This document shows positions 23,834-34,229 of a stretch of DNA of 64,000 nucleotides, piece after piece. Made by a program: the position numbers and the translations under genes. Below the pieces are notes generated by a model. That model made no database searches. It had not been told where the DNA came from and saw nothing but the letters and a program-made list of their open reading frames with translations. Origin of the DNA: Streptomyces sp. NRRL S-37 (GTDB taxonomy: Bacteria > Actinomycetota > Actinomycetes > Streptomycetales > Streptomycetaceae); NCBI RefSeq assembly GCF_000721605.1, contig NZ_JOIZ01000025.1, forward strand, positions 60,443-124,442, read 5' to 3'. Numbering within the stretch: the first letter of the stretch is position 1; each line of letters opens with the position of its first letter.

Positions 23834-23876
23834 GGGCGCGTCCGGCGTGCGCATCGCACGCCGGACGCGCCCTTTT
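23834..23876 (+). terminator. Strong intrinsic terminator closing the cluster
   Basis: A perfect 18-bp stem (arms 23834-23851 and 23855-23872) with a 3-base loop followed by TTTT. It lies 20 bases after the lysA-like stop and separates the cluster from the hyi promoter. Confidence 0.9.
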
Positions 23877-23915
23877 GTGTGCGCACGCGGGTACCGCATC
23901 GCGTCACGCCCCCTC

Positions 23916-23945
23916 TTGACAAGCCCGGACGGTCGACGGCAATCT
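23916..23945 (+). promoter_or_regulatory. Promoter of the hyi-glxR operon
   Basis: TTGACA at 23916-23921 with CAATCT at 23940-23945 (18-base spacer), a housekeeping-sigma-type promoter. The paired operators at 23954-23989 lie just downstream, which suits repression. Confidence 0.6.
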
Positions 23946-23953
23946 TCCCTTAC

Positions 23954-23989
23954 TTCCATTAAACAGAAAGCAATTTCCGTATTACGGAA
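23954..23989. promoter_or_regulatory. Paired 15-bp operators upstream of hyi
   Basis: TTCCATTAAACAGAA (23954-23968) and TTCCGTATTACGGAA (23975-23989); the second is a near-perfect palindrome. Their starts are 21 bases apart, two helical turns. The same pair and spacing occur upstream of gcl at 28943-28978. An IclR-family repressor such as AllR, known to control allantoin/glyoxylate genes in Streptomyces, is the likely ligand. Confidence 0.72.
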
Positions 23990-24013
23990 ACTAGCGAAAG
24001 GGAGCGCGGCCCG

Positions 24014-24853
24014 ATGCCAGGTTCCGCACGGAGCACAGCCGGAGACCACCGCTTCGACGTCAACCTGTCGATCCTCTTCACGGAACTCCCCTTGTCGGAG
24101 CGTCCGGCGGCCGCCGCCGCGGCCGGCTTCGACGCGGTCGAGCTGTGGTGGCCCTGGGTCGACTCCCCCACCCCCGGGCAGTCCGAGCTCGCCGCCCTGA
24201 GGAAGGCGATCCAGGACGCGGGCGTACGGCTCACGGGCCTGAACTTCTACGCCGGACGGCTGCCCGGCCCCGACCGGGGCGCGCTGTCCCTCCCCGGCGA
24301 GGAGTCGGAGCGGTTCCGCGCCAACATCGACGTGGCCGCCGGTTTCGCCCAGTCCCTCGGCTGCACGGCCCTCAACGCGCTGTACGGCAACCGCGTCGAC
24401 GGCGTGGACCCCGCCGAACAGGACGCGCTGGCGCTGGAGAACCTCGTCCTCGCGGCGCGGGCCGCCGACCGGATCGGCGCGATCCTGCTGATCGAGGCGC
24501 TGAACGAGCCCGAGTCGCCGCTGTACCCGCTGGTGTCGGCGCCGGCCGCCGTGGGGGTCGTCGACAAGGTCAACGCGGCCACGGGACTGGACAACGCCCG
24601 GTTCCTGATGGACCTGTACCACCTGGCGATGAACGGCGAGGATCTGCCGGCGGTGATCGACCGGTACGCGGAGAAGACCGGTCACGTGCAGATCGCCGAC
24701 AGCCCCGGCCGCGGCGCCCCCGGCACCGGCTCGCTCCCGCTGGAGGAGCTGCTGGACCGGCTGCGCAAGGCCGGTTACGACGGCTGGATCGGCCTGGAGT
24801 ACAAGCCCGGCGAGCGTCCGAGCGCGGAGGCCTTCGGCCGGCTGCCCCGCTGA
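24014..24853 (+). CDS. hyi: Hydroxypyruvate isomerase
   Basis: A 279-residue TIM-barrel protein of the xylose-isomerase-like group. FDVNLSILFTELPL, FDAVELWWPW, LTGLNFYAG, ILLIEALNEP (catalytic Glu), MDLYHLAMNGED and HVQIADSPGRGAPGTGS followed by WIGLEYKP (catalytic Glu) match bacterial Hyi. It interconverts hydroxypyruvate and tartronate semialdehyde. GAAAGGGAG precedes ATG 24014. It forms an operon with glxR, and both share the operator pair with gcl, so the three act in glyoxylate assimilation downstream of allantoin. Confidence 0.9.
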   Translation: MPGSARSTAGDHRFDVNLSILFTELPLSERPAAAAAAGFDAVELWWPWVDSPTPGQSELAALRKAIQDAGVRLTGLNFYAGRLPGPDRGALSLPGEESERFRANIDVAAGFAQSLGCTALNALYGNRVDGVDPAEQDALALENLVLAARAADRIGAILLIEALNEPESPLYPLVSAPAAVGVVDKVNAATGLDNARFLMDLYHLAMNGEDLPAVIDRYAEKTGHVQIADSPGRGAPGTGSLPLEELLDRLRKAGYDGWIGLEYKPGERPSAEAFGRLPR

Positions 24854-24885
24854 CCACACCCCCTCGCACGGAGAGGCGCCCTCGC

Positions 24886-25776
24886 ATGAGCAACCTTCCC
24901 AAGATCGCCTGGATCGGTCTCGGCATCATGGGCTCCCCCATGTCGGAGAACCTGGTCAAGGCGGGCTACGACGTCACCGGTCACACCCTGGAGCAGGCGA
25001 AGCTGGACCGGCTGGCCGCCGCCGGCGGCACCGCCGCCGCCTCCGTCGCCGAGGCCGTGCGGGACGCCGACGTGATCATCACGATGGTTCCCGCCTCTCC
25101 GCAGGTGGAGGCCGTCGCGTACGGCCCCGACGGCATCCTGGAGAACGCCCGGCCGGGCGCCCTGCTGATCGACATGTCCTCGATCACCCCGCGGACGTCG
25201 GTCGACCTGGCCGCCGCCGCGAAGGACAAGGGCATCCGGGTGCTGGACGCCCCCGTGTCGGGCGGTGAGGCGGGCGCGGTCGAGGCGGTGCTGTCCATCA
25301 TGGTCGGTGGTGAGCGGGCCGACTTCGAGGAGGCGAAGCCGGTCTTCGATGTGCTCGGAAGGACGATCGTGCTGTGCGGTCCGCACGGCGCCGGGCAGAC
25401 CGTGAAGGCCGCCAACCAGCTCATCGTCGCCGTCAACATCCAGGCGTGCGCCGAGGCCGTGGTCTTCCTGGAGAAGTCGGGCGTGGACCTGACGGCGGCG
25501 CTCGACGTCCTGAACGGCGGACTGGCCGGCTCGACCGTGCTGACCCGCAAGAAGGACAACTTCCTGAACCGGGACTTCCGGCCGGGCTTCCGCATCGACC
25601 TGCACCACAAGGACATGGGCATCGTCACCGACGCCGCCCGGGCCGTCGGCGCGGTACTGCCCGTCGGTGCGGTGGTCGCGCAGCTGGTGGCGAGCCTGCG
25701 CGCCCAGGGAGACGGCGGGCTCGACCACTCCGCGCTGCTGCGGGCCGTGGAACGGCTGTCGGGCGCGCGGGTCTGA
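24886..25776 (+). CDS. glxR: Tartronate semialdehyde reductase (2-hydroxy-3-oxopropionate reductase)
   Basis: A 296-residue beta-hydroxyacid dehydrogenase that reduces tartronate semialdehyde to D-glycerate. Motifs are IAWIGLGIMGSPMSENL (NAD(P)-binding), MSSITPRTSVDLA, LDAPVSGGEAGA (substrate-binding), GAGQTVKAANQLIVA with the catalytic Lys, and FRIDLHHKDMGIV. GGAGAGG lies ten bases before ATG 24886. It follows hyi by 32 bases in the same operon. Length is normal for GarR/GlxR. Confidence 0.92.
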   Translation: MSNLPKIAWIGLGIMGSPMSENLVKAGYDVTGHTLEQAKLDRLAAAGGTAAASVAEAVRDADVIITMVPASPQVEAVAYGPDGILENARPGALLIDMSSITPRTSVDLAAAAKDKGIRVLDAPVSGGEAGAVEAVLSIMVGGERADFEEAKPVFDVLGRTIVLCGPHGAGQTVKAANQLIVAVNIQACAEAVVFLEKSGVDLTAALDVLNGGLAGSTVLTRKKDNFLNRDFRPGFRIDLHHKDMGIVTDAARAVGAVLPVGAVVAQLVASLRAQGDGGLDHSALLRAVERLSGARV

Positions 25777-25909
25777 TCCTCCTGTTTTTCCGAACCCCGG
25801 GCGGCGCCGGCGCCGACATCGGTCCCATCGCGCCCAAGGCGGCGGCGCCGCCCGGAACCCACCTCCCTCCCGGCGTGCGGATCCGCGCGGTCCGCAGCAG
25901 CCTGGGGAC

Positions 25910-26146
25910 ATGGCACATCCGACGGAGCATCCGCACATCGTGGTCCACGCGCCCGCCCTGGACGGCTCCCGGCGGGTCACCTCCGACGACGAGACCCTGG
26001 GCGTCGCCACGCACACCGACGACGTGGGCGAGATCCTGCGCCTGGCCGACCTGTACGTCACCGACGTCGAGGACGCGGACTTCATCGAGTGGCAGGGCGG
26101 CGGACCGGACGACTGGCCGGGACTGTCCGAACACCACGAGCCGTGA
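25910..26146 (+). CDS. Small acidic hypothetical protein
   Basis: 78 residues, rich in Asp, Glu and His, starting MAHPTEHPHIVVHAP and containing VGEILRLADLYVTDVEDADF. ATG 25910 is the first plausible start; the ribosome site is weak, and the upstream part of the frame is low-complexity. No known domain is recognised. The composition and codon positions look coding, but support is moderate. It stands between glxR and the TIGR04222 gene without evident linkage. Confidence 0.5.
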   Translation: MAHPTEHPHIVVHAPALDGSRRVTSDDETLGVATHTDDVGEILRLADLYVTDVEDADFIEWQGGGPDDWPGLSEHHEP

Positions 26147-26313
26147 GCGCGGCCGGTACGGCAACGGCCGTAGGCGGGCTACGGCACCCTCAAATGAACC
26201 TCTGAACACGGCCTCCCGAGGCTTCGGCGGGCCCCGCGCGCGGGAACCATCCCCGCACACGGGGCCCGTCGGCACGGGGGCGGCCGGCCCCTTGTCCGAG
26301 AGGGTGTCCTGTC

Positions 26314-27027
26314 ATGGCCGACATCGCACACGTCCGGGCGACGCCGCACGAGATCGCCCTGCTGGCCTGGGGACCACGCGCCGCCGTCACGGTGGCCGTC
26401 GTCGCCCTGCACCTGCGCGGCGCCGTCGAGGCGGGCGCACGGGGCACGGTGGTGGCGGTCGACAACGAGGCGGGCAGGGCGCTGCCGCCGCTGCCGCCGC
26501 TGCCGTCGCCGGAGGACGACATCCCGGCGGAGCTGCGCGTCCCGTATCTGGAGAGCGCGGTGTACCGACGGCTGGACAAGCCGCGTGACGTACGGGAGGT
26601 GCCGCGGGACCCGGACGTGCAGTGGGCGGTGGCCACGCTGAAGACCGGACTGGTGGACATGGGCATGGTGAGTCCGCCGGCGCTGGGGACGACGCGGGCG
26701 GGCCGCCGCCACGTGCACGTGCTGCGCACCGCGTATCCCGTGCCGGCGAGCCGGGCCGGCCTGTCCGACGAGGAAAAGCTGCTGGCCGTCGCCCTGCACG
26801 GCGAGGCGGCCCTCCGCGCCGTCGTCCCCCGCTTCGCCTCGCGCGCGGGCCTCACCGGACGGGTCCGCCTCCGCCTCAGACACCCACTGCGCGGCTGGTC
26901 CCCCGGCTCCGGCGGCATCCACGCCGGCCGGCTCTACTGCGGCGGCGGAGGCAGCTGCGGCTGCGGAGGCGGGGGCGGCTGCGGAGGCGGAGGGGGATGC
27001 GGCGGGGGCGGGGGCGGGGGGTGCTGA
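26314..27027 (+). CDS. TIGR04222-like protein with Gly/Cys-rich tail
   Basis: 237 residues. The body (HEIALLAWGPRAAVTVAVVA to LLAVALHGEAALRAVVPRF) resembles the TIGR04222 family, in which one region is membrane-associated and others hold conserved LRRLxLP-like segments. The last 30 residues are almost only Gly and Cys in CGGGG-type repeats, with about eight cysteines. In this family such tails are common and their role is not known. ATG 26314 follows a GC-rich leader with GAGAGGG upstream. It is convergent with gcl. Function unknown. Confidence 0.75.
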   Translation: MADIAHVRATPHEIALLAWGPRAAVTVAVVALHLRGAVEAGARGTVVAVDNEAGRALPPLPPLPSPEDDIPAELRVPYLESAVYRRLDKPRDVREVPRDPDVQWAVATLKTGLVDMGMVSPPALGTTRAGRRHVHVLRTAYPVPASRAGLSDEEKLLAVALHGEAALRAVVPRFASRAGLTGRVRLRLRHPLRGWSPGSGGIHAGRLYCGGGGSCGCGGGGGCGGGGGCGGGGGGGC

Positions 27028-27099
27028 GACGCCGTGCGGCCCGTCGGCACGGCGGCCGGACGGAACGCCCGGTGGCCGTCCGTCCCGGCCGCGCGTCGG

Positions 27100-28884
<1,785 letters not shown>

Positions 28885-28942
28885 CGGGTACTCCTGCTTC
28901 GGCTGCCGGATGCGTACTCCCGTCGCGCCCTGCGGTGAGTAC

Positions 28943-28978
28943 TTCCGTATAATGGAAAGTACTTTCTACTATCTGGAA
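28943..28978. promoter_or_regulatory. Paired 15-bp operators upstream of gcl
   Basis: TTCCGTATAATGGAA (28943-28957) and TTCTACTATCTGGAA (28964-28978), starts 21 bases apart. The first differs from the strong hyi site TTCCGTATTACGGAA at two positions. Located 59-94 bases upstream of the gcl start. Confidence 0.7.
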
Positions 28979-29085
28979 TGAATGTAGGGTGGGTGGCCGA
29001 AGCCGTCAAGAGAGGGGCAAGCGGCGGACACACGGCGGGCCGGCGGAGGACGATGGACACCGCCTCGACAACCCGGGAGGGGACC

Positions 29086-29766
29086 ATGCCCGAGAGCGTG
29101 CCGGTGCGCTGTCCTGCCTGTCGGCGCTCGCACCGCTACACGGCACCGTCGTACCCCTGCGCGTGCGGCGCGCCCGTCACGCCGCCGCTGGACCTGGACG
29201 GGGTGCCCGCTCCGGTCGGGCACCGTGCCTGGGCCGAGGAGTGGGTCGCCGTGCGGTGCGGGCGGTGCGGGCTCCGCGGCGAGTGGCCGCGGCCGGAACT
29301 GGGGTGCCCGTGCGGGACGGTGCTGCTGATCCCGGTGGCCGGGCCACCGGCACTCCGCGTCCCGGCGGGGCGGCCCGAGACCTCCGCCGCCCGCCCCGCG
29401 CGGGACGCGGACCAGGCGGACCGGGACGAGGTCACGGCCGCCGTACTGCATCTGCGCCGGCTCGGCCACCAGGACGTCCGCCGCACCGGCCGGCCCTCCC
29501 CCTCCGGTGTCGAACTGGCGGGCCGCGGCGTGCTCGCCCAGGTCGGCCCGTCGGCACGTCAGGCGACCCCGCGGGACGTGGAGTGCCTGTGGCTGACGGC
29601 GATGACCGAGTCCGCCGTCTGCCGGTACTTCACCGTCGCCGGGTACACCGAGGAGGCGCGGGCCCGCGCCGACACGCTGGACGTCCCCCTGTTCCTGCTC
29701 GGTCCCGCCGGCGCCCCGCGGCCGGTGAACGGCCCCGCCGAGGCGCTGGACGCCGGCGGGGCCTGA
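29086..29766 (+). CDS. Zinc-ribbon protein with a degenerate Mrr/restriction-endonuclease-like domain
   Basis: 226 residues. The first 90 hold paired Cys motifs (CPACRRSH, CACGAP, CGRCGL, CPCGTV), a double zinc ribbon. The rest, VTAAVLHLRRLGHQDVRRTG to YTEEARARADTLDVPLFLLG, has the order of a restriction-endonuclease (Mrr-like) fold, including a late helix with AR and LFLL strand. The usual D-x-n-(E/Q)-x-K core is not intact: the strand reads LAQVGPS without Lys, so nuclease activity is doubtful. ATG 29086 with GGAGGGG upstream is chosen over ATG 29053. Function unknown. Confidence 0.68.
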   Translation: MPESVPVRCPACRRSHRYTAPSYPCACGAPVTPPLDLDGVPAPVGHRAWAEEWVAVRCGRCGLRGEWPRPELGCPCGTVLLIPVAGPPALRVPAGRPETSAARPARDADQADRDEVTAAVLHLRRLGHQDVRRTGRPSPSGVELAGRGVLAQVGPSARQATPRDVECLWLTAMTESAVCRYFTVAGYTEEARARADTLDVPLFLLGPAGAPRPVNGPAEALDAGGA

Positions 29767-29809
29767 AAACCCGGCGACGTGCCCGCCGCCGGCGTCCGAT
29801 ACTCGGCGG

Positions 29810-30814
29810 ATGCGCATCCGTCCCGCCGAACCCGGTGAACTCCCCGCCCTCCAGGACATCGAACGGGCCGCCGGCGCCCCGTTCCGCGACCTCGGCATGC
29901 CGGAGATCGCCGACGACGACCCGCCCGCCCCGGACGTGCTGGAGCGCTATCGCCGGGCGGGCCGCTGCTGGGTGGCGGCCGGCGAACGAGGCCGGCCCGT
30001 GGCGTACTTGACCGCCGAACCCGTGGACGGCGCCCTCCACGTGGAGCAGGTCTCCGTCCACCCGGACGCCGCGCGCCGGGGCGTGGGCCGGGCCCTGCTC
30101 GACCACGCCGCCGCCCACGCCCGCGAACAGGGCCTGACCGCGCTGACGCTGACCACGTTCGCCGACGTCCCGTGGAACGCCCCGTACTACGCGCGCCTCG
30201 GCTTCCGCACGCTGGGCGAGCCCGAACTCACGCCGGGCCTGCGGCGGATCCGCGCCGAGGAGGCCGGGCACGGACTCGGCCGGTGGCCGCGCGTGTGCAT
30301 GCGCCGGGACGTCCCCCCGCACCCGCGGCACGCGGGCCCGGCCGCCCGGACGACGATCAGACCGGCGCGTGAGCGGGACCTCCCCGGTTTCCTCGGGCTG
30401 GCGGCCCAGGTCGAGCAGTGGTTCGGTCCGATGGTCGGGGAGCCGGGCTTCCACGACGCGGTGCGCGAGCACATCGCCGGCTCCCGAGCGCTCGTCGCCG
30501 AGTCCTCGGGTCCGGACCTCCTCGGCGGACTGCTGTTCGGGGGCGAGGCGCCGACGTATCACGTGCACTGGCTCGTCGTCTCGCACCGGGCGCGGGGGAA
30601 GGGCGTCGGCCGCGCGCTGATGGCGGAGGCGGTACGCCGGTGGGTGCGCGGGCCGGGCGACCTTGAGGTGGTCACCTTCGGGGCCGACCACCCCGGCGCC
30701 GTCGACAGCGGCGCCCGCCTCTTCTACGAGCGCCTCGGCTTCACCCCCGCCGAGGCCGCCGCTCCGGGTCCGGAGGGCGGCTCACGGCAGGTCTTCCGGC
30801 GGACCCTCGCTTAA
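29810..30814 (+). CDS. Tandem GNAT N-acetyltransferase
   Basis: 334 residues with two GNAT domains. The first (1-160) has VEQVSVHPDAARRGVGRALL as acetyl-CoA-binding motif A and YYARLGFRTLG as motif B. The second (about 180-334) starts IRPARERDLPGFLGLAAQ and has WLVVSHRARGKGVGRALM and FYERLGFTP. Each has the Q/R-x-x-G-x-G/A signature. The acetylated substrate is unknown; it may be an amine, antibiotic or protein. The stop lies within the last codon region of the convergent acyl-CoA synthetase gene (overlap four bases). Confidence 0.85.
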   Translation: MRIRPAEPGELPALQDIERAAGAPFRDLGMPEIADDDPPAPDVLERYRRAGRCWVAAGERGRPVAYLTAEPVDGALHVEQVSVHPDAARRGVGRALLDHAAAHAREQGLTALTLTTFADVPWNAPYYARLGFRTLGEPELTPGLRRIRAEEAGHGLGRWPRVCMRRDVPPHPRHAGPAARTTIRPARERDLPGFLGLAAQVEQWFGPMVGEPGFHDAVREHIAGSRALVAESSGPDLLGGLLFGGEAPTYHVHWLVVSHRARGKGVGRALMAEAVRRWVRGPGDLEVVTFGADHPGAVDSGARLFYERLGFTPAEAAAPGPEGGSRQVFRRTLA

Positions 30815-32424
30815 TCCTCGGCCGCGTACCGCTCCCGCAGTTCCACCTTGCGCACCTTCCCGGACACCGTCATCGGGAAGGTGTCGAGGAGCTGGAGCCG
30901 GCTCGGGATCTTGTAGTGGGCGAGGCGGTCCGCGCAGAAGGCGCGCAGTTCCTCCAGGGTGAGCGGGTCGGCCGGGTCGCGCGGGATGACACAGGCGAGC
31001 ACCTCCTCGCCGTACCGTTCGTGCGCGACCCCGACGACCTGGACGTCCGCGATCTTCGGGTGGGCGTGGAGGAACTCCTCGACCTCGCGCGGGTAGATGT
31101 TCTCCCCGCCCCGGATGATCATGTCCTTGATGCGGCCGACGATCTCCACGTAGCCGTCCTCGCGCATCACCGCGAGGTCCCCGGTGTGCATCCAGCGGCC
31201 CGCGTCGACGGCCTCGGCGGTCTTCTCCGGCTCGTTCCAGTAGCCGAGCATCACGCTGTAGCCGCGGGTGCACAACTCCCCGGCACTGCCGCGTGGTCGG
31301 GTCACCCCGGTGGCCGGGTCGACGACCTTGACCTCGATGTGCGGCAGGACCCGGCCGACGGTGCCGGTGCGGTGTTCCAGGTCGTCGTCCCTGCGGGTCT
31401 GGAGCGACACGGGGGACGTCTCGGTCATGCCGTAGCAGATGGAGACCTCCTCCATGTGCATCTCGGCGACCACCCGCTTCATCACCTCCACCGGGCAGGG
31501 CGAGCCCGCCATGATGCCGGTGCGCAGCGAGGTGAGGTCGTACGACGCGAAGCCGGGCAGGTTCAGTTCGGCGATGAACATGGTGGGCACGCCGTAGAGC
31601 GAGGTGCAGCGCTCGCGCTGGACGGCCTCCAGGGTGGCCTCCGGCTCGAAGGAGGGGGCCGGGATGACGATGCAGGCGCCGTGGGAGGTGGCGCCCAGGT
31701 TGCCCATGACCATGCCGAAGCAGTGGTGGAACGGCACCGGCAGGCAGACGCGGTCCTGTTCGGTGTAGCCGACGGTGCGGCCCACCCAGTAGCCGTTGTT
31801 GAGGATGTTGTGGTGGGAGAGCGTGGCGCCCTTGGGGAAGCCCGTGGTGCCCGAGGTGTACTGGATGTTGATGGGGTCGTCGCAGCTCAGTCCGGCGGCG
31901 ATCTCGTCGAGCCGCTCCGGCGGTACGGCGGACGCGCCCGCGGTCAGCGCGTCCCAGGACGGGTCGCCGATGTAGACGGTCTCCCGCAAACCGGGGCAGG
32001 CTCCGCGTACCTGGTCCACCAGTGCCCGGTAGTCGCTGCCCTTGTGGGCGAGGGAGGAGACCAGCAGCGAGATCCCGGACTGCCTGAGCACGTACTCCAG
32101 CTCGTGCGCCCGGTAGGCCGGGTTGATGTTCACCAGGATGACGCCGATGCGGGCGGTGGCGTACTGCACCAGGACCCATTCGGGGCAGTTGACGGCCCAG
32201 ATGCCGACCCGGTCGCCCTTCTCGACGCCCTTCGCCAGCAGTCCGCGCGCCACCTCGTCGACGGCGGCGCCGAACTCGGCGTAGGTCCAGCGCCGTCCGG
32301 ACGGTACGTCGACGAGGGCCTCCCGGTCGGGCCACGCGGCGACGGCCCGGCCGAGGTCGGCGCCGATGGTGTCGCCGAGCAGCGGGGTCTCGTCGGTCCC
32401 GTGCGCGTAGGAGAGTCCGGTCAC
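30811..32424 (-). CDS. Acyl-CoA synthetase (AMP-forming), FadD-like
   Basis: 537 residues of the ANL superfamily. INIQYTSGTTGFPKGATLSH (P-loop), YGMTETSPVSLQ, GYWNEPEKTAEAVD, WMHTGDLAVM and IIRGGENIYPREVEE are present with the catalytic Lys in VSGKVRKVELR. It activates a carboxylic acid with ATP and loads CoA; the resemblance is to medium/long-chain synthetases. GTG 32424 overlaps the stop of the upstream synthetase (GTGA), so both are co-translated. Two tandem synthetases imply a joint role in degrading or activating acids, but the substrate is not indicated. Confidence 0.9.
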   Translation of the reverse strand: MTGLSYAHGTDETPLLGDTIGADLGRAVAAWPDREALVDVPSGRRWTYAEFGAAVDEVARGLLAKGVEKGDRVGIWAVNCPEWVLVQYATARIGVILVNINPAYRAHELEYVLRQSGISLLVSSLAHKGSDYRALVDQVRGACPGLRETVYIGDPSWDALTAGASAVPPERLDEIAAGLSCDDPINIQYTSGTTGFPKGATLSHHNILNNGYWVGRTVGYTEQDRVCLPVPFHHCFGMVMGNLGATSHGACIVIPAPSFEPEATLEAVQRERCTSLYGVPTMFIAELNLPGFASYDLTSLRTGIMAGSPCPVEVMKRVVAEMHMEEVSICYGMTETSPVSLQTRRDDDLEHRTGTVGRVLPHIEVKVVDPATGVTRPRGSAGELCTRGYSVMLGYWNEPEKTAEAVDAGRWMHTGDLAVMREDGYVEIVGRIKDMIIRGGENIYPREVEEFLHAHPKIADVQVVGVAHERYGEEVLACVIPRDPADPLTLEELRAFCADRLAHYKIPSRLQLLDTFPMTVSGKVRKVELRERYAAED

Positions 32425-34094
32425 CGGAAGTCCTCCTCGCGGTACTCGTCGGTGGAGCCGGCGGCCGTGGCCTCGCGCAGTTCGATGCGGCGGATCTTGC
32501 CGGAGACGGTCTTGGGCAGTTCGCCGAACTCCAGGCGGCGGATCCGCTTGTACGGGGCGAGCGTCTCGCGGGAGTGCTCGAAGAGCACCTTCGCGGTGTC
32601 CGGGCCGGGCTGCCAGCCCTCCGCGAGCACGATGTACGCCTTGGGCACGGCCAGCCGCAGTTCGTCCGGGGCGGGCACGACGGCCGCCTCGGCGACCGCC
32701 TCGTGCTCCAGCAGGGCGCTCTCCAGCTCGAAGGGGCTGATCTTGTAGTCGCTCGCCTTGAAGACGTCGTCCGCGCGGCCGACGTAGGTGATGTATCCGT
32801 CCTCGTCGCGGGAGCCGATGTCGCCCGTCCGGTAGTAGCCGCCGGCCATCGCCTCGGCGGTGCGGTCGGGGTCGCCGTGGTAGCCGGTCATCAGGCCCAC
32901 CGGACGGTCGGAGAGGTCGAGGGCGATCTCGCCCTCGGTGGCGCCGGGCGCGCCGGAGACCGGGTCGAGGAGTTCGACGCGGTAGCCGGGGCTGGGGCGG
33001 CCCATGGAGCCGGTCTTGAGGACCTGGCCGGGGCTGTTGGAGACCTGGACGGCGGTCTCGGTCTGGCCGAAGCCGTCCCGGATGGTGACGTTCCAGGCAC
33101 GCCGGACCTGCTCGATGACCTCCGGGTTGAGGGGTTCGCCGGCGGCGACGACCTCGCGGGGCGGGGTGCGCAGCAGGCCCAGATCGGCCTGGATGAGCAT
33201 GCGCCACACGGTCGGCGGGGCGCAGAAGGTGGTGACGCCGGCCTTGTCCATCTCGGCCATCAGGCGGGGTGCGTCGAAGCGGGTGTAGTTGTGCAGGAAG
33301 ACGGTCGCCTCGGCGTTCCACGGGGCGAAGAGGTTGGACCAGGCGTGCTTGGCCCAGCCGGGCGAGGAGATGTTGAGGTGCACGTCGCCGGGGCGCAGGC
33401 CGATCCAGTACATGGTCGCCAGGTGGCCGATCGGGTACGAGGTGTGGGTGTGTTCGACCAGCTTGGGGCGGGCGGTGGTGCCGGAGGTGAAGTACAGCAT
33501 CAGGGGGTCGTCGGAGAGGGTGGGTCCGTCGGGCGTGAAGTGCTCGGCGGCGCCGTAGGCGTCCGCGTAGGGCTGCCAGCTCCCGCCGGCTCCCTCCCCC
33601 ACGGTGATCCGGGTGTAGTCGCCGGGCACCTCGTCGAACTTCGCGGTGTCGGCGGCGCGCGCGATCACATGGCGGACGCGGCCCCGCTCGACGCGGTCGC
33701 GCAGGTCGGCGGGGCCGAGCAGCGGGGTGGCCGGGATGACCACGGCGCGCAGTTTCATCGCGGCGAGGGCGGTCTCCCACAGTTCGGCCTGGTTGCCGAG
33801 CATGACCAGCACGCGGTCCTCGGCGCGCACGCCCCGCTGCCGCAGCCAGGTGGCGACCTGGTCGGAGCGGCGGGACAGGGCGGCGAAGGACAGCCGGGTC
33901 TCGTGGCCGTCCTCCTCGACGAGGTGCAGGGCGGTGCGGTCGTTGCCGTCCGCGATCACGTCGAACCAGTCGAGGGCCCAGTTGAACCGGTCGGGCCGGG
34001 GCCAGGCGAAGTCCCGGTGGGCGGTGGCGTAGTCCTCGCGGTGTTCCAGCAGGAAGTCCCGGGCCCTGCGGAACGCCTCCGTCGCCGTCGTCAT
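32421..34094 (-). CDS. Acyl-CoA synthetase (AMP-forming), MACS/acetyl-CoA-synthetase-like
   Basis: 557 residues. LMLYFTSGTTARPKLVEHTH (P-loop), SSPGWAKHAWSNLFAPWNAE, DGFGQTETAVQVSN, GYYRTGDIGSRDEDGYI and FKASDYKISPFELESAL match the medium-chain acyl-CoA synthetase/AMP-binding group; the C-terminal Lys lies in KTVSGKIRRIELR. Upstream gene of the pair, with ATG 34094 preceded by GAGGAGGAG. It probably acts on a short- or medium-chain or aromatic acid. The divergent GAF-LuxR gene at 34230 could be its regulator by position only. Confidence 0.9.
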   Translation of the reverse strand: MTTATEAFRRARDFLLEHREDYATAHRDFAWPRPDRFNWALDWFDVIADGNDRTALHLVEEDGHETRLSFAALSRRSDQVATWLRQRGVRAEDRVLVMLGNQAELWETALAAMKLRAVVIPATPLLGPADLRDRVERGRVRHVIARAADTAKFDEVPGDYTRITVGEGAGGSWQPYADAYGAAEHFTPDGPTLSDDPLMLYFTSGTTARPKLVEHTHTSYPIGHLATMYWIGLRPGDVHLNISSPGWAKHAWSNLFAPWNAEATVFLHNYTRFDAPRLMAEMDKAGVTTFCAPPTVWRMLIQADLGLLRTPPREVVAAGEPLNPEVIEQVRRAWNVTIRDGFGQTETAVQVSNSPGQVLKTGSMGRPSPGYRVELLDPVSGAPGATEGEIALDLSDRPVGLMTGYHGDPDRTAEAMAGGYYRTGDIGSRDEDGYITYVGRADDVFKASDYKISPFELESALLEHEAVAEAAVVPAPDELRLAVPKAYIVLAEGWQPGPDTAKVLFEHSRETLAPYKRIRRLEFGELPKTVSGKIRRIELREATAAGSTDEYREEDFR

Positions 34095-34229
34095 CTGCTC
34101 CTCCTCGTGCCGGACCGTGCCGGACCATTGCCGGGCGGCTCTTCCTCATCGTGTAATCCGTGATGCGTGTCTCACTACCCCCGAACGGGGGTGTGCGCCG
34201 CGCGGAGGCCGTGGTGAAGGGGCGAACAG

